DNA of 64,000 bases from Chrysemys picta bellii (GCF_011386835.1 NC_088800.1:80354981-80418980); one strand, 5' to 3'; positions 1 to 12,000 are shown, numbered from the stretch's first letter. The notes: generated by a model not told the origin, from the letters alone. Translations and numbers: made by a program.

Positions 1-59
1 GGCCCAGCCCACCAGGGGCTTTCCCTGAACAAGCGGCAGCTCTAGTTTGAGAACCACTG
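1..59. repeat. hAT-type transposon terminus, cut by window edge
   Basis: The last bases, AGTTTGAGAACCACTG, match the terminal inverted repeat (CAGTGGTTCTCAAACT read inward) of the hAT/Charlie-like elements seen complete at 46946-47165 and 52991-53601. The rest of the element lies left of the window. Confidence 0.6.
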
Positions 60-958
60 CTCTAACCAGTTCCCAAAACATCCATCTGCCCCAACAACTC
101 CTAAAATGTCATTAGGCATTGCTAGTGCAAAAAGCTGTGGAAACTGAAAATGTGAGGACAGCCTAGAATAAATACAATGTAATATCAAACTAAATAACAC
201 AGGGGCAGCTGTACTGATTCTGTTACTCATTTAAATACTGAATTAAATAAAAACTTCAAGATTTTAACGTATCTGATGTTGGCGTAAAATGTAATAGATT
301 TCTACCAGATGCCAAGGACTTTGCCACAGAACTTAGTGTCCACCTGTAGCCAGGGTCTTGGTTATGCCATCTAGCCTGAGATTGTCAAGTTGCCTAATTG
401 AAATTGGACTTTCAGATCACCCAAGGGCTTTGAAAATCTCAGCCTTAATGCACATAGTTCTTCCTAACACAAGCAAGAAACTCAGCTAATTTCTGAAAGC
501 CAATATTACTACTGATTCTTTTTGTGTTTGAAAAAAGATAAAATTTGTTAACGTAAGTGACATTGGCCATTAGCAAACCATTGTCAGGTGACAATGGAAG
601 AGCAGACAGAGAAGCCAATCCTGGTTCTGTGTTTTTTCCTAAAGGCTTCTTCTGGTACATGGCTCGGCTCTGCTGATCCTCTTGTATTGTTTTTGATAAT
701 GAATAGCAGCAGAATAGCAGATTGTTGCATTGTCTAATAATGATTCATTTACATTAGACATCATTCCAAAATAGAAATTGACTTTTTAATGACTTCAATT
801 GTGTATTAGCTCTCCATTGTTTGTAATGATTTCTCAGATTCCTGGACAAATATCGTCAAATTCACCCTGGTGTAACTTCCCTGAAATGAATGATTCAACA
901 TGTCTTGGTATAACACAGGAGACAGCAAGATCCAATGGACTGAGCTTAAAGGGCTACA
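60..958. other. no gene recognised
   Basis: This AT-rich stretch has only short open frames. I see no coding signature, RNA gene or transposon terminus in it. Confidence 0.5.
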
Positions 959-1090
959 TTTTCAAAAGTGGCCTCCAATTTTGCATGGTCAGCTTTAGAA
1001 ACCTCGGGACTGATTCTCAGAGGTACTGGGCACCTACCTCTCAAATTGAGAGCTGTAGCGGTTCAACGTCTCTGAAAATCAGGCCCTAGA
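959..1090. repeat. ancient palindromic interspersed repeat fragment
   Basis: The block opens with TTTTCAAAAGTGGCC, has GATTCTCAGAGGTACTGGGC in the middle and ends CTGAAAATCAGGCCC. The same phrases recur at 9410-9610. They belong to an old amniote foldback repeat whose two halves are roughly complementary. Confidence 0.5.
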
Positions 1091-1955
1091 GATATAAATT
1101 GTTGTAGCCCAATGGAGCTAGACTGATGTTCATTCTCTCTGCAGTTCTAGTCAGACAGCAGTTAGAGTGTTTGGGTGATGTCTCTCTGACAGGAAAATGG
1201 GGGGGAACTTGGGATTCGGAAGGTTCCAGAAGGTCCCCTGTTAGCTGGGAGTGGGGGAGTGAGTCAGGAAGTGGCAGTTTGAACTGGGAAGTTAGGGAGT
1301 GGCTGCTGGGTAGTGGTAGTTGGATTTGGGCTGTGGCAGTTCAATTTGGATGATTGCAGAGTGGCAGTTTGAACTGAGCAGTTGGAGAGAGTATAGAAAA
1401 CTGATAGCAGTGCCCGTGCACGCACACATGCCCATACCTTGCAGGGAGGAGAGAAACAAGGAGCGAATATTAATAAAGGATGAGGGGTAAGCATCTGAGA
1501 ACATTGACAGGAAAATGCAAAGTAATTAGAGGGAGGTAATTTCCCCTGCTGCAGTGAGAGTCCACAGTTATTCTAAGGGGAGTGTGATAGGGTGGGGTAC
1601 GCAAGGAGTGGTACTTTTCCAGAGGTCAGCAGGGAGGAAAAGCTAACAGTGTGAAGTGTGTGCAAAGAACACTCTCAGGGAAGGGAATGTGAGTCCAAGC
1701 AAATAGACCAGAGCAAAAGAAGAGACTAACAGAACTAGGGAGAGAAGGAGTGGCAGAAGAGAAAAACTGAGAAATCCTCCTGAAGAGCTGGGTGAGCTCC
1801 TGGTTATTCTCTGTTCTGGAATCTCAAGAGATGCCTGACCTGATGTTTGTTTTAGTAACTATTTTTTTCCCTCTAAAGCCCTGATTTTGCAAGTTATAAC
1901 CATGCAAGTCTGCAGGGGATGTGGGGAAGATGCCCACATCACAGCTATTCTTTTT
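1091..1955. other. purine-rich non-coding sequence with short local repeats
   Basis: The plus strand is rich in G and A. The phrase GTGGCAGTTTGAACTG occurs at 1271-1286 and 1361-1376 with degenerate relatives between, so part of it is a decayed local tandem repeat. No gene is supported. The open frames over it on both strands follow from the composition. Confidence 0.5.
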
Positions 1956-1959
1956 GGGA

Positions 1960-2297
1960 AACAAATTTAGAGCACTGTTCCAAATGGATATGTCAACAGA
2001 AAAGGTTTTAGAATAAATGGATAAACTAAATAGTAATAAGGCCCCAAGGCCAGATTGCATTCAACCAAGATTTCTGAAGGAACTCAAATATGAAATTGCA
2101 GAACTGTGTAATCTATCACTGAAATCAGCCTCTGTATCACATGACTTGAAGGTAGCTAATGTACTGTCGATTTTTAAAAAGGACTGCACAGGAGATCCTG
2201 GCAATTACCGGCCTGTAAGTCTAATTTCAATACCAGGCAAATTGGTAGAAACTGTGGTAAAGAACAGAATTACCAAACACATAGATGAATATGATTT
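1960..2297 (+). pseudogene. CR1 LINE reverse transcriptase, 5' part (outer element)
   Basis: The frame at 2017-2310 gives a CR1-clade reverse transcriptase segment with the diagnostic GNYRPVSLISIPGKLVE stretch, preceded by NKAPRPDCIQPRFLKEL. It reads up to an inserted minus-strand CR1 at 2298 and resumes at 3016. CR1 ORF2 normally encodes an endonuclease and this polymerase. Here the endonuclease and ORF1 are missing, as is usual for 5'-truncated copies. The element is dead. Confidence 0.88.
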
Positions 2298-3009
2298 CAT
2301 AGAATCATAGAATATCAGAGTTGGAAGGGACCTCAAGAGGTCATCTAGTCCAACCCCCTGCTCAAAGCAGGACCAATTCCCAGCTAAATCATCCCAGCCA
2401 GGGCTTTGTCAAGCCGGGCCTTAAAAACCTCCAAGGAAGGAGACTCCACCACCTCCCTAGGTAACGCATTCCAGTGTTTCACCACCCTCCTAGTGAAATA
2501 GTTTTTCCTGATATCCAACCTGGACCTCCCCCACCGCAACTTGAGACCATTGCTCCTTGTCATCTGCCACCACTGAGAACAGCCGAGCTCCATCCTCTTT
2601 GGAACCCCCCTTCAGGTAGTTGAAGGCTGCTATCAAATCCCCCCTCATTCTTCTCTTCTGGAGACTAAACAATCCCAGTTCTCTCAGCCTCTCCTCATAA
2701 GTCATGTGCTCCAGACCCCTAATCATTTTTGTTGCCCTCCGCTGGACTCTTTCCAATTTTTCCACATCCTTCTTGTAGTGTGGGGCCCAAAACTGGACAC
2801 AGTATTCCAGATGAGGCCTCACCAATGTCGAATAAAGGGGAACGATCACGTTCCTCGATCTGCTGGCAATGCCCCTACTTATACAGCCCAAAATGCCGTT
2901 AGCCTTCTTGGCAACAAGAGCACACTGTTGACTCATATCCAGCTTCTCGTCCACTGTGACCCCTAGGTCCTTTTCAGCAGAACTGCTACCTAGCCATTCG
3001 GTCCCTATT
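2298..3009 (-). mobile_element. CR1 LINE 3' end nested in another CR1
   Basis: On the minus strand this holds the C-terminal part of CR1 ORF2 (frame 2490-3056, with [18 protein letters not shown] and [18 protein letters not shown]), then the short 3' UTR and the terminal tail read as ATTCTATGATTCTATG at 2298. It splits the outer CR1 between the EYDF codons and the [12 protein letters not shown] segment. TGATTT is present on both sides (2292-2297 and 3010-3015), consistent with a target-site duplication. The frame is long and little damaged, so this copy is clearly younger than its host element. Confidence 0.92.
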
Positions 3010-3015
3010 TGATTT

Positions 3016-4350
3016 GTTGGGGAAAAGTCAATATAGTTTTTGTAAAGGGAAGTCATACTTCACCAATCCATTAGAATTCTTTGAGAGAGTCAACAAGCAT
3101 GATGACAAGGATTATCCAGTCAATATAGCGTACTTGGATGTTCAGAAAGCCTTTGACAAGGTACCTCACCAAAGGCTCTTAAGGAAACTAAGTAGCCATG
3201 GGATAAGAGGGAAGGTCCTCTCATGGATCAGTAACTGATTAAAGATAGGAAACAAAGGGTAGGAATAAATGGCCAGTTTTCACCAGGGAGATAGATGAAC
3301 AGCAAGGTCCCCGCAGGAACTGTACTGGGACCTGTGCTGATCAACATACTAATTAATGATCTGGAAAAGGAGGTGAACAGTGAAGTGGCAAAGTTTGCAG
3401 ACGATGCAAAATTATTCAGGATAATTAAGATCAAAGTTGACTGTGAAGAATTACAGGGGGATATCACAAAACTGGTTGATGGGGCAACAAAATGGCAGAT
3501 GAAATTCAACATTGATAAATGGAAAGTAATGCATATTTGGAAAAAATAATCCCAACTACTCCTATATAATGATGGGTTCTAAATTAGCTGTTACCCTCAA
3601 TGTGCAGTAGCAGTCAAAAAAGGCTAACAGAATGTTAGGAACTATTAGGAAAGGGATAGAAAATAATACAGAAAATATCATAAAGCCATCCATGGTGCGC
3701 CCATACTTTGAATACTGTGTCCAGTTCTGGTCACCCCATCTCAAAAAGGATATAGTGGAATGGGACAATGTTCAAAGAAGGTCAATAAAGACGATCAAGG
3801 GTATCTAACAGCTTCCATACGAGGAGAGACTAAAAAGATTAGGGCTCTTTATCTTAGAAAAGAGCAAATTAAGAGGGGATATGATAGAGTTCTAGAAAAT
3901 CATGAATGGTGAGGAAAAAATTAATAGAGAAATGTTATTTACTCTTTCACACAATACAAAAGCCAGGGGTCATCTTATGAAATTAATAGGGATCAGGTTT
4001 AATACAAATAAGAAGTACTTTTTCACACAATGTGCACTAACCTGTGGAACTAATTACCATGAGATGTTGTGATGCTCAAAAGTATAACTGGGTTCAAAAA
4101 AGAACTAGAGAAGTTCATGGAGGATGGGTCCGTCAATGGTTAATAATCAAGATGGTCAGGGATACAACACCATGCTCGGGGCGACCCTAACCCTCTGACT
4201 ACCTGAAGCTTGGAGTTCAAGATTGGGGTGGATCACTCAATAATTGCCCTGTTCTATACACTCCTCCTGAAGTTCTGGTACAAGCCATGGTTGGAGACAG
4301 GATCATGGACTATGGTCTGACCCAGTATTGCAGCCCTTATGTTCTCTTAT
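3016..4350 (+). pseudogene. CR1 LINE reverse transcriptase and 3' end (outer element, resumed)
   Basis: Translation resumes with [20 protein letters not shown] and YLDVQKAFDKVPHQRLL at 3014-3238. The polymerase catalytic region VAKFADDAKLF (FADD box) follows within 3295-3549. After several stops, degenerate C-terminal sequence runs to a CR1-like 3' UTR ending about ATGTTCTCTTATGTAGAGAC near 4350. Stops and frame changes are spread through it, so this is an old copy. Together with 1960-2297 it is one element. Confidence 0.88.
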
Positions 4351-4512
4351 GTAGAGACCTATTGATTTCACTGGGGCTCTGTGGGGCCTTGGAGTCTGCC
4401 CACGCAAAAGAGGTTGCAGGATTGGGGCCTAAGACAATGCACTGAATAGTTTGGGTGAGGCACAAGGCAGAGGTGCTGTTAGTACTGAGCTGTTTGTGAT
4501 GTGGCGTGGGGT

Positions 4513-4634
4513 TAGGGTGACCAGATAGCAAATGTGAAAAATCGTGATGGAGTGGGGGGTAATAGGCGCCTATATAAGACAAAGCCCCAAATATCAGGAC
4601 TGTCCCTATAAAATCGGGACATCTGATCAACCTA
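4513..4634. mobile_element. MITE with TAGGGTGACCAGAT ends
   Basis: The block begins TAGGGTGACCAGATAGCA and ends GGGACATCTGATCAACCTA, an imperfect inverted pair. The body (CGCCTATATAAGACAAAGCC) matches the opposite-strand copy at about 24429-24535. It is a short non-autonomous DNA transposon. The superfamily is not certain from this sequence. Confidence 0.7.
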
Positions 4635-5860
4635 CATGGGGTTTCCGGGGCACAGAATAGGGCTATCCAGACCCCTCCAACCCTAGTTCCTTCTGTAGCT
4701 GAGCTCCTAGCATATCACCGCCCTGTATACAGAAAACAAAGAATTAAGAGTTGTTTTAAAACAACACAACCTTTAAACCAACACCTGCTAGCAGGAAGCA
4801 AGCGCTTACAATGTGCTCCTAGGAACCAGTTTACAACCAGCTGGCAAGACAAATGTAGGGAGGGCAAGCATGTTTCAGTCCAGCTGCAGCGACCCACAGT
4901 GTGAAAGCCATTGTACAAAAGCACTTTGCAGCACTACTGTCCTAGCTCCCAAGCCTGGGCAAAAGCTGCTGCGTGACTGCCCAAAGGCTAGGCTTCTTTG
5001 TCTCTCTTTATTAATTCCGTTTGTTAGCCTACTTTATGTGTTCCCTTTGTAAAGTGCCTTTGATTGGTCAACGTCTGCGGCAAATTACCCAGCCCTTAGG
5101 ATATCTCAGGATTTTATCCTCCTTATGGGCCACATGGCATTTCCAACAACCTCAAAGAAAACCCTCCAGACACACAAACAAAGCCACCCTGAGACTAAAA
5201 CCACAAAGCCCTGACTTGCTGGGGATTCCGTGCTTGCCTTCCACTCCAACCCTCCAGCATCGCCCTCCTTGCATTCACGCCCTCCCAGGAGCCCACGCTG
5301 CTCTGTGCTCAGTTGCAGGCAATGAAATCAAACAGTGCATTAGCAGCTTCTTAATAGGCTTACTCGGTGGAACCCAGCTTCCTTCATTAATCCAGAAAAT
5401 AAGGGTTGTTTTCATAGTTTTGGGAAGCTAATTATTTAAATGGTGGGAATTAAAGATCATCAGATACCGGAGACAGATTTTGGTTTTGCTCCCCTGGGGG
5501 GCGGGGAGCCTGGTTTTGCACAGGTGTGCAACATGATACCATGTGACTGTGCAGTAAAGGGAGCAGCAGTCCTTAGACTCCACTCTGTCACGTGCTCAAA
5601 TGTCTTTCTCTTGCCAGATAGAGTAGCTGTCTTGTTATAGTGACCATCCTTCCCTGTGCTTTTTGTCTGTATGCTGATCAGGTGGCACTATGGTGCTGTC
5701 TTCACTTCACTGCCAAAAAAAAAAATGGTGTGTGTACCCCTGCCATAGGTGACCTCGTGGTAGAATTACAGTGCCTTGCCTCTTCTGTGATTTTACAGTG
5801 GGATACTTAATGTGTTGGATAACCTGCTGTAAAAACCACCTCTTTTGCAGTGAAGACTCA
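4635..5860. other. no gene recognised
   Basis: I see no conserved reading frame, splice pattern or repeat terminus that I can name. The 136-codon frame at 5021-5431 has no domain signature and unremarkable composition. Confidence 0.45.
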
Positions 5861-6440
5861 GGGCTTGTATATACAAACACTAAGTTTGTGGCAAGCTGCG
5901 GTGTGAATCTACCTCGCACAAGCCTGCCACGTGCTAAACTCCTGTTTCAAAGCAGAGTAGCTCAAAGCGCAGGTGGGAACTTTGGGTGCATGGCAGCAGG
6001 GTCTACACAGGCACGTAGTGTGCAGAAGGCTAGTGCAAGATAGCTGGGGATCAGCTAGCTGGTGGTCAGTGGTGGCCCAGGGTGGCTCGGGGCAGGGGGT
6101 GGTTCAGGGCTGGCCAGCCAGCAGCCGGAGGGTCTGGAGGGACGACCGGGGATCGGGTGGGCTGGCCAGGGGTCAGGCAGACTGGCACTCAGGGCCAGCC
6201 TGTGGTCCAGGGGTTGGGCCAGTGCTCGGGACTGGCTGGTGGCCCAGGTGTCGGGTTGGGTGGGCTGGTGCTTAGGGCCGGCTGGTGACTCAGGGGTCAG
6301 GCTGGCATTCGGGACCGGAAGACGGCCCGGGGGTCGGGCTGGTGCTCAGGGGCTGCCATCAGCCCAGGGCAGTTTGGCCAGTGCTCCTCCAGACGTGGTT
6401 CAGGGCAGGGCCCTCGGGGCTCTAGCGGGTAAGGGGGGGC
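5861..6440. repeat. transposon-like repeat with decayed GC-rich minisatellite core
   Basis: It opens GGGCTTGTATATACAAACAC, similar to the GGCTTGTCTACAC termini of the Harbinger-like MITEs elsewhere in the window. From about 6120 to 6420, degenerate units of roughly 38-48 bases recur around a GGGTCGGGCTGGTGCTCAGG-like core. All three plus frames are open here because of the G-rich repeat, not because of a gene. The right terminus was not found. Confidence 0.45.
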
Positions 6441-6604
6441 AGAAGGGGCGTGGCTGAGGGGCTAGCCTCCACGAAGGAGGCGTTCACATGCCGCCCATGC
6501 GGCCAACTCCAACGTACACCTTATTTCAGCCTCTTGGAGCTAAATTATGCACTCAGCTACCCATCTGTAGTTCCTGATGGGGCCAGAGCCTCAGCTGGTG
6601 GAAA

Positions 6605-6845
6605 TGATCTGATTAATTTTATTGTTTACACAGTGCTTTACAAACATCAGCATCCATGCCCCTGTGCGATAGGTAAGTAGTGTTATCTCATTTATAGATG
6701 GGAAATCTGAGGCAACAGAACTGAAGTGACCTGCTAAAGGCCACAGAAGGAGTCAGTGTCAGAGCTGAGATTAGAATGCAAAATCCTTTGCTCTCAGTCC
6801 CCTATTTAGTCTCATGCTTTTGATCTATTGAGCTGTCACTCCTGG
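6605..6845 (+). repeat. MIR SINE
   Basis: The MIR core is recognisable in order: TATCTCATTTATAGATGGGA, then CTGAGGC, AAGTGACCTGC, GGCCACA, and CAGAGCTGAGATTAGAA. MIR is an ancient tRNA-derived SINE shared across amniotes. Divergence is high. Confidence 0.85.
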
Positions 6846-7654
6846 TAGCCAGAAGTCAAACTGATTGCTCATCAGAGTCAGCTCAATTGCAAGCCGCCAT
6901 CTTTGAGGGCGTGCCATCAGCAATGCCCCAATGGCCATGAATTCATCTGGGGTCCTCCCAAAAGTAGAGGAGCCCCTTAGGCCATGGTTTTCATGGATGG
7001 TTGGGGATCAGGAACCCGAGCTTTAGTGAAAATTCAGAGACTAATATTCAACCCTAGTAATGGGGTTCTATTGGCTTATAGTTTGATGAACATCTCCCCA
7101 ACAGAAAAGAATTAGGGACTTTGTTTTTATTTAAAACAACTGAAAAATAACAGTTGTGGTTAGCTCCCACATTCCTCAGTCTCCCAAATCAGAAGTGGGG
7201 ACCACAGCAGCAGGCTTTGCAGACCTTCAGAGCCAGGTCTGATTATCCTTTATTCCTTCCAGGGGATCTCAGGCTTTGCAGTATTTGGCTTGTTCACTGG
7301 CTCATTCTGCCTGCTTATTGCTGTCAGAACTGTGTGTGACCTACAGATGTAGGATATTGGGTGCTTTGTATCGACTACAAGGTGCTATCTAATCACGTTT
7401 TGTCCTATGAATCCATGATAATGTCTGTTTTCCCCCTGGCTGTGGAAGGAGGCTGTTTATGCCAATGGTGATACATGCATAGCCCAATTATTGCTTATTT
7501 ATTTAGATTTATCAAAATCTCTAGTCCCCCATCCAGTGATCTGAGTGGCTGTCCAATGAATTAGAATACTCCATACAAAGCACAGTAGAATGGACTGCTT
7601 AGCACAATAAATACATTGCCATCATCTCATAGGATGATAACATAAAGCAACCTC
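6846..7654. other. no gene recognised
   Basis: Ordinary non-coding sequence. I see no supported gene, RNA or repeat boundary. Confidence 0.45.
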
Positions 7655-7830
7655 ATCCCTCAGTGGCAGTGCTAGTCCATTGGGAGTCCTAAGCAGGAAT
7701 ATTCCTTCCCCGCCACAATACTAACACAGGTGAGTTCTTATAATAAAAAGTGAGGAGGGGGGGCCCTTGAGCTACTCAGGGCCCTAAGCAATTGAGAGTC
7801 GGCTTATGCCTCGCTCCGGCTCTGACTTAG
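7655..7830. repeat. probable hAT-derived fragment (GCCGGCTCTG family)
   Basis: The phrases GGGCCCTAAGCAATTG, GCTTATGCC and CTCCGGCTCTGAC resemble the end of the element family whose complete copy lies at 22161-22573. No second terminus or target-site duplication was found. Confidence 0.35.
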
Positions 7831-8156
7831 ACTACCCTGTTCCCTGAAGCCTAGGAAAAGAGATGGTCATTGCAGAGTTCCTGTGTGCATAACAAATCCA
7901 GGTCCTGGAAAACCAAAGGGAGAGCGAGTTCCGAAGTCCGGCACCTGTCACTGGAGAATGTCCTATTATCGACTCCCTCCCATTTACATTGAAGGGGCTT
8001 CTGCTCAGTTGCCTCCACTAATCTCACAGGCAGCATCCTGGCACAGGGAAAAGAGTAATCTTCCGTAACATTGTTTTATGACAATCTTGGCCTAACAAAA
8101 CTAACAGCTTCATTGTCTCAGTCCTACCATCCTGTAGTGGCGTGCAAAAGACTCGT

Positions 8157-8256
8157 GCAAGATGCTGAGCACACTAGCCTCAAGCCAGCAAATTGCGCAA
8201 GCCCATTGGTAGCCCCGTTGAAGTCAATACTGGGGCCAGAGTGCGCAGCATCTTGC
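8157..8256. repeat. ancient foldback repeat
   Basis: The arms GCAAGATGCTGAGCAC (8157-8172) and GTGCGCAGCATCTTGC (8241-8256) are complementary at 15 of 16 positions around a 68-base loop containing a CCCGTTGAAGTCAATACTGG phrase. It belongs to the same old palindromic family as 9410-9610. Confidence 0.65.
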
Positions 8257-8269
8257 AGGATGGAGCCTA

Positions 8270-9405
8270 AAAGACCAAATGCAGGCTTTACTGCACGCTC
8301 TTCTCAACCTCAATTAAGGTTTTCAGTCAAGAGTCCTAGCGAAAACCTTGATGCTGTTCAAATGTCTAGGAGCCTCCAAGGGAAACGGTTCATTTTTCAC
8401 CTGAGAAAATTAAAACAGTATATCCTTTTTGAGTAGGAAAATTGTGCAAACACTCAGCAGAAAAGCATGTCTAGGGGATAAAATGAGACTTGCTGCTTCA
8501 TGTTCCTGGTTGATCTGCAAACCCCAGGAGTCTGCCCCCTGGGATGGCATGGCTCGAGGATTCAGTTGCTTTTCTTTTCCATATGGAAGAATTTTGCTTC
8601 TTCCCAGCTGAGATATCATGTAACACCGGTGGCTCTCTAGAGGCAAAGTTGCTGCATGTTTGCAGTATGCTTAGCTACTATCAACATTTATACTCCATCA
8701 TAATTCAGGGGCAAGCACTAATTTGCATAATCTTCAGGGCTTTAAAATTAAAAATTCCTCTGACAGACCCAAGTGTGACCGGTGCCGCTTCCTGCCCCCA
8801 GAGGCAAATCTTTTCCCAATCTGTCTGCTGCACCAAAAAGGTTACGGTCATGAAATGTTCCTAAACTCTGCCCAAGAGTAACTTAATCTAGAGCAAGCTT
8901 GTAAACTCTTGTATCTATAGCAAGGAGGTTGTGATTTGACAATTACTACATGACAAAAATATGTCACCATTTTCTACTCTTATTTTGTTTTGACTGCTAT
9001 TTAGCTGTGTTATGCCACCTTCACTGTGTGGGTTGTAACAACTGAAAGATAGTACCGGTAGTAGAATGAGAAACTTCTATACTTCACTGCAAAGTTTCTG
9101 ATGTGTTCTCAAGATAGAAAGCACAGGGACTAACAACTTGATGGACCACTGATCCCTTCTTCTAGATCTTTGTTCAAGCTCTGGCAGCACTTGTTGAGGA
9201 AGCACTTGATCTCAACAAGCTGGAGGAGCTGTCCTTATATATAATTTTGGGACAGATACTTATTGTGATTTCTATGACTTAGTAGCTCAGTACCACACCA
9301 GGTTATTATAGCTGGTGGTGGTTGGCTCTGTTCTCTGTGGAGGAGGTCACTGCAGAGGAAATAACGTGCCAGAAAGAATTTCAGGGGACTTAAAGCTTGA
9401 AAACA
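8270..9405. other. no gene recognised
   Basis: AT-rich non-coding sequence. The 8071-8436 frame has no recognisable domain and overlaps repeat sequence. Confidence 0.45.
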
Positions 9406-9409
9406 AAGG

Positions 9410-9610
9410 CCATCATTTTCAAAAGTGTTCACTAATTTTCAGTGTCTCAATTTTTGGGCATCTGACTTAAAATTCTTCAGGTCTGCCTTTCAGAGACGAT
9501 GAGCACCCTCAACTCCCATTGATCTCACGGGCGCTGTCAGTACCAATGAAGATTGGGCAGTATGTGTCTCACATTCAGCACCCGAAATCAGCAGTGTTGA
9601 AAATGTTCCA
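9410..9610. repeat. ancient palindromic interspersed repeat
   Basis: It contains CATTTTCAAAAGTGTTCAC, TCAATTTTTGGGCATCTGAC, and GAGCACCCTCAACTCCCATT followed by a partly complementary half. The family matches the fragments at 959-1090 and 8157-8256. Confidence 0.6.
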
Positions 9611-10510
9611 ATTTGAATAGCACAGATATCTGCCAAAAGTTTTTGGCTTGCTAAATGCAGCTGATATTCATAGTATTTGGCAAATTAATTATTCAGTTTG
9701 CCTGTCCATCGCATTGGAGGACATGCTGTCATGTATGACCAGGTTTCCAATGTGCAAGTTATACCAGCACACAAAATACACTATTCCTTTTGCAGCAGCT
9801 ACTGAAGGGAGGAGGGAACTGTTTATTGCAGTCAGTAGGCTGACACCACATGATGACAGATGAGAGGCACAGCTACCGATGAAATAATGTCACATGTTGT
9901 AAGTTCTGCCAGTGAATGTACTTCTACAACATGTAGTTTTTCCCCCCTAAATGATCACAGGTAATGTACTGGTTTGATTTACAGTGATGGGAACTAGGGG
10001 TAGATGACTAGCTAGTTTAAGGCTCCGGAGAACAGGCACATTGTCAGAGAGAGGCCACTGGAAGTTTAAAGACTGGCTTCTGAATGAAAACTAATTGATA
10101 AAATTCTTTGATGGCTCTTTTGTAGCTGGATGAGAAACATCCAAGAGAACTCAAGTTTTATCATTTCTTTCCTTCTTTAATTTTAACAGATCATATCTGA
10201 GGGCCGTCATAGCTTGCTTAAATTTTCTTTTGAGGCAGTTGCTAGTTGCTTGATTAATAAATGTATAGTATCTTTTCTGTTGGTTTTTCATTGCTAAAGA
10301 TTTATAGATCTTAAGATCAAGGTTATTTTAAAAAACGGTGTTTGACATTTCTTAGGTGAGATGTCTCTTTCAAATATGTCTGGTACAGATTTGCTGTTCA
10401 GATCAAGATAGTATGCTTATTAAACAGCATGCCTGAACATGAAATGTGAGACATTTCTTTGGTTTTGTGTTGTTTTGTGATGGTAGAGAAACATACAATA
10501 GTTAATGGGT
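9611..10510. other. no gene recognised
   Basis: AT-rich sequence with nothing identifiable. Confidence 0.4.
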
Positions 10511-10590
10511 TTAAGGCACAATTTAGCTCCCATTGAAGTCAATGGGAATTTTGTCACTGATTTTATAGGAGCAGGATCGGGCCATTAGTG
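10511..10590. repeat. ancient repeat fragment, CCCATTGAAGTCAATGGGA core
   Basis: The self-complementary core CCCATTGAAGTCAATGGGA is followed by GGAGCAGGATCGGGCC, a terminus typical of the same old foldback family. Confidence 0.6.
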
Positions 10591-10713
10591 AGTTTGTAAT
10601 TTTTTCTCCCTGGTCCTTTTTGTGGAATTAACACTGGGGCATCTTTGCCATATCTGAAAGAGTTTGGTTTTATTTTAGTTCACATATGATGAAGTCAATA
10701 AAAATAAATTAAT

Positions 10714-10898
10714 GGAGATATCCCATCTCCTAGAGCTGGAAGGGATCTTGAAAGGTCGTCAAGTCCAGCCCCCTGCCTTCACTAGCAGGACCAAGTACTG
10801 ATTTTGCCCCAAATCCCTAAGTGGCCCCCTCAAGGATTGAGCTCACAACCCTGGGATTAGCATGCTAATGCCCAAACCACTGGGCTATCTCTCCCCCT
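10714..10898 (-). repeat. tRNA-derived SINE with CR1-like tail (tortoise PolIII/SINE type)
   Basis: Read on the minus strand, it begins GGGGGAGAGATAGCCCAGTG, which includes a pol III A-box-like TAGCCCAGTGG. A B-box-like GGTTGTGAGCTCAATCC follows (10834-10850). After these come a tRNA-unrelated body and a 3' part, CTTTCAAGATCCCTTCCAGC, that resembles a CR1 LINE 3' end. Tortoise PolIII/SINEs are known to pair a tRNA head with a CR1-like tail and to be mobilised by CR1. This is the best single marker that the host is a turtle. Confidence 0.78.
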
Positions 10899-12000
10899 GT
10901 ATAGTGGCTCCCTCTTGCTGTTCCTTACATTCATAAGTGACCTTATCAAACTGCAGAGAATGAGAGATGTCTTGGCAAACTATGTGGTAGTTTTGTGATA
11001 CAGTGAAATGGGTTAACATTGAGACCATCAAATTAGTTTTTTCATTGAAGTCAACAGGGTGCCACACAGATGCAGAGGACTGCCCACACAACTGTCATTG
11101 CAGGATTGGGGACTAGGAATCTAGTTATGACTCATGGGAGCTCTGGTGTGAGTGAGTGAGTGGGTGGTGGAAGAGGTGTACCACTCAAGCAACTGTGACT
11201 GAAAGCATTGTGTTTGCATAAGACAGAAGCAAACATATCGGGGATGGAGGGCATTGTGGGAGAAGCATGTGCAGCAGCACTATTTGCTAGTATTATGATT
11301 ATGATTTAGTTTAAAAAGCATAGCCTGTACTCCCACAGTGATGGCCTTCTAGTGATAATTATTATATGGGGTCAAGGGAAGGACTTGGCATCATCCTCGG
11401 CTACCCTTTGGCTTTGTGGAATAGGAATTTCAGCAGAAAGACTAACAACTGCATGAGCCATGAAGACTGAACTGCTCCTGTTATCCCTACAGGAAGTTAC
11501 CCCCAGATCATAGGCACAGTGGCAGGGCAGAGTATGGGAAATTTGCTCTGCTGCAGGCCTGTAGCTAAACAGAGAACTTCATTCACTGGGGCTGTCAACA
11601 CAATGCATTTCACCAGTATTAAATCCCACAATTATTTTAAAATGGAAATTTATGGAAATATACATATTATTTGCAAATAGCTTATTAAATAATTTGCAAT
11701 CATTTTCATACAACAGTGACTAAGTATCCCTTTTTCTTTTTTCAAATAGTGGCAACTCTAGCTAACATGAGACAAAATTCTGCCCTGTGATATGCAGTCC
11801 CAATTCTCTTTGACTTCAATCAGAGTTGCACCCACAGGCCTAAGAGCAGAATTAAGCCTCACAGTGCTTTATATATTAAAAAGCCTTGATATAGCAGTTT
11901 CAGCTGTGTTTAATGTTTGGGATCCCTACAGAAAGTGCTTAAAGAATAGCATGAACTGAAAAAGATTGGCAAACCAAGTGCTTTAGCACTACCTTTCTTA
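10899..12000. other. no gene recognised
   Basis: Non-coding. Around 11770-11860 a few phrases (GACTTCAATCAGAGTTG, AGAGCAGAATTAAGCC) suggest a decayed copy of the same ancient foldback repeats. Confidence 0.4.

Noticed and set aside
2384..2593. Separate 69-codon minus-strand gene
   Set aside because: It is the C-terminal end of the nested CR1 ORF2 in another frame.
6062..6457. 131-codon glycine/alanine-rich frame
   Set aside because: It tracks a decayed G-rich tandem repeat. The other plus frames are open too.
8157..8256. Hairpin as a microRNA precursor
   Set aside because: The loop is 68 bases and the arms belong to a dispersed old foldback repeat, so a specific microRNA is not supported.
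10834..10887. A functional tRNA gene
   Set aside because: The A- and B-box-like motifs are part of a SINE. No cloverleaf with an anticodon arm is formed.
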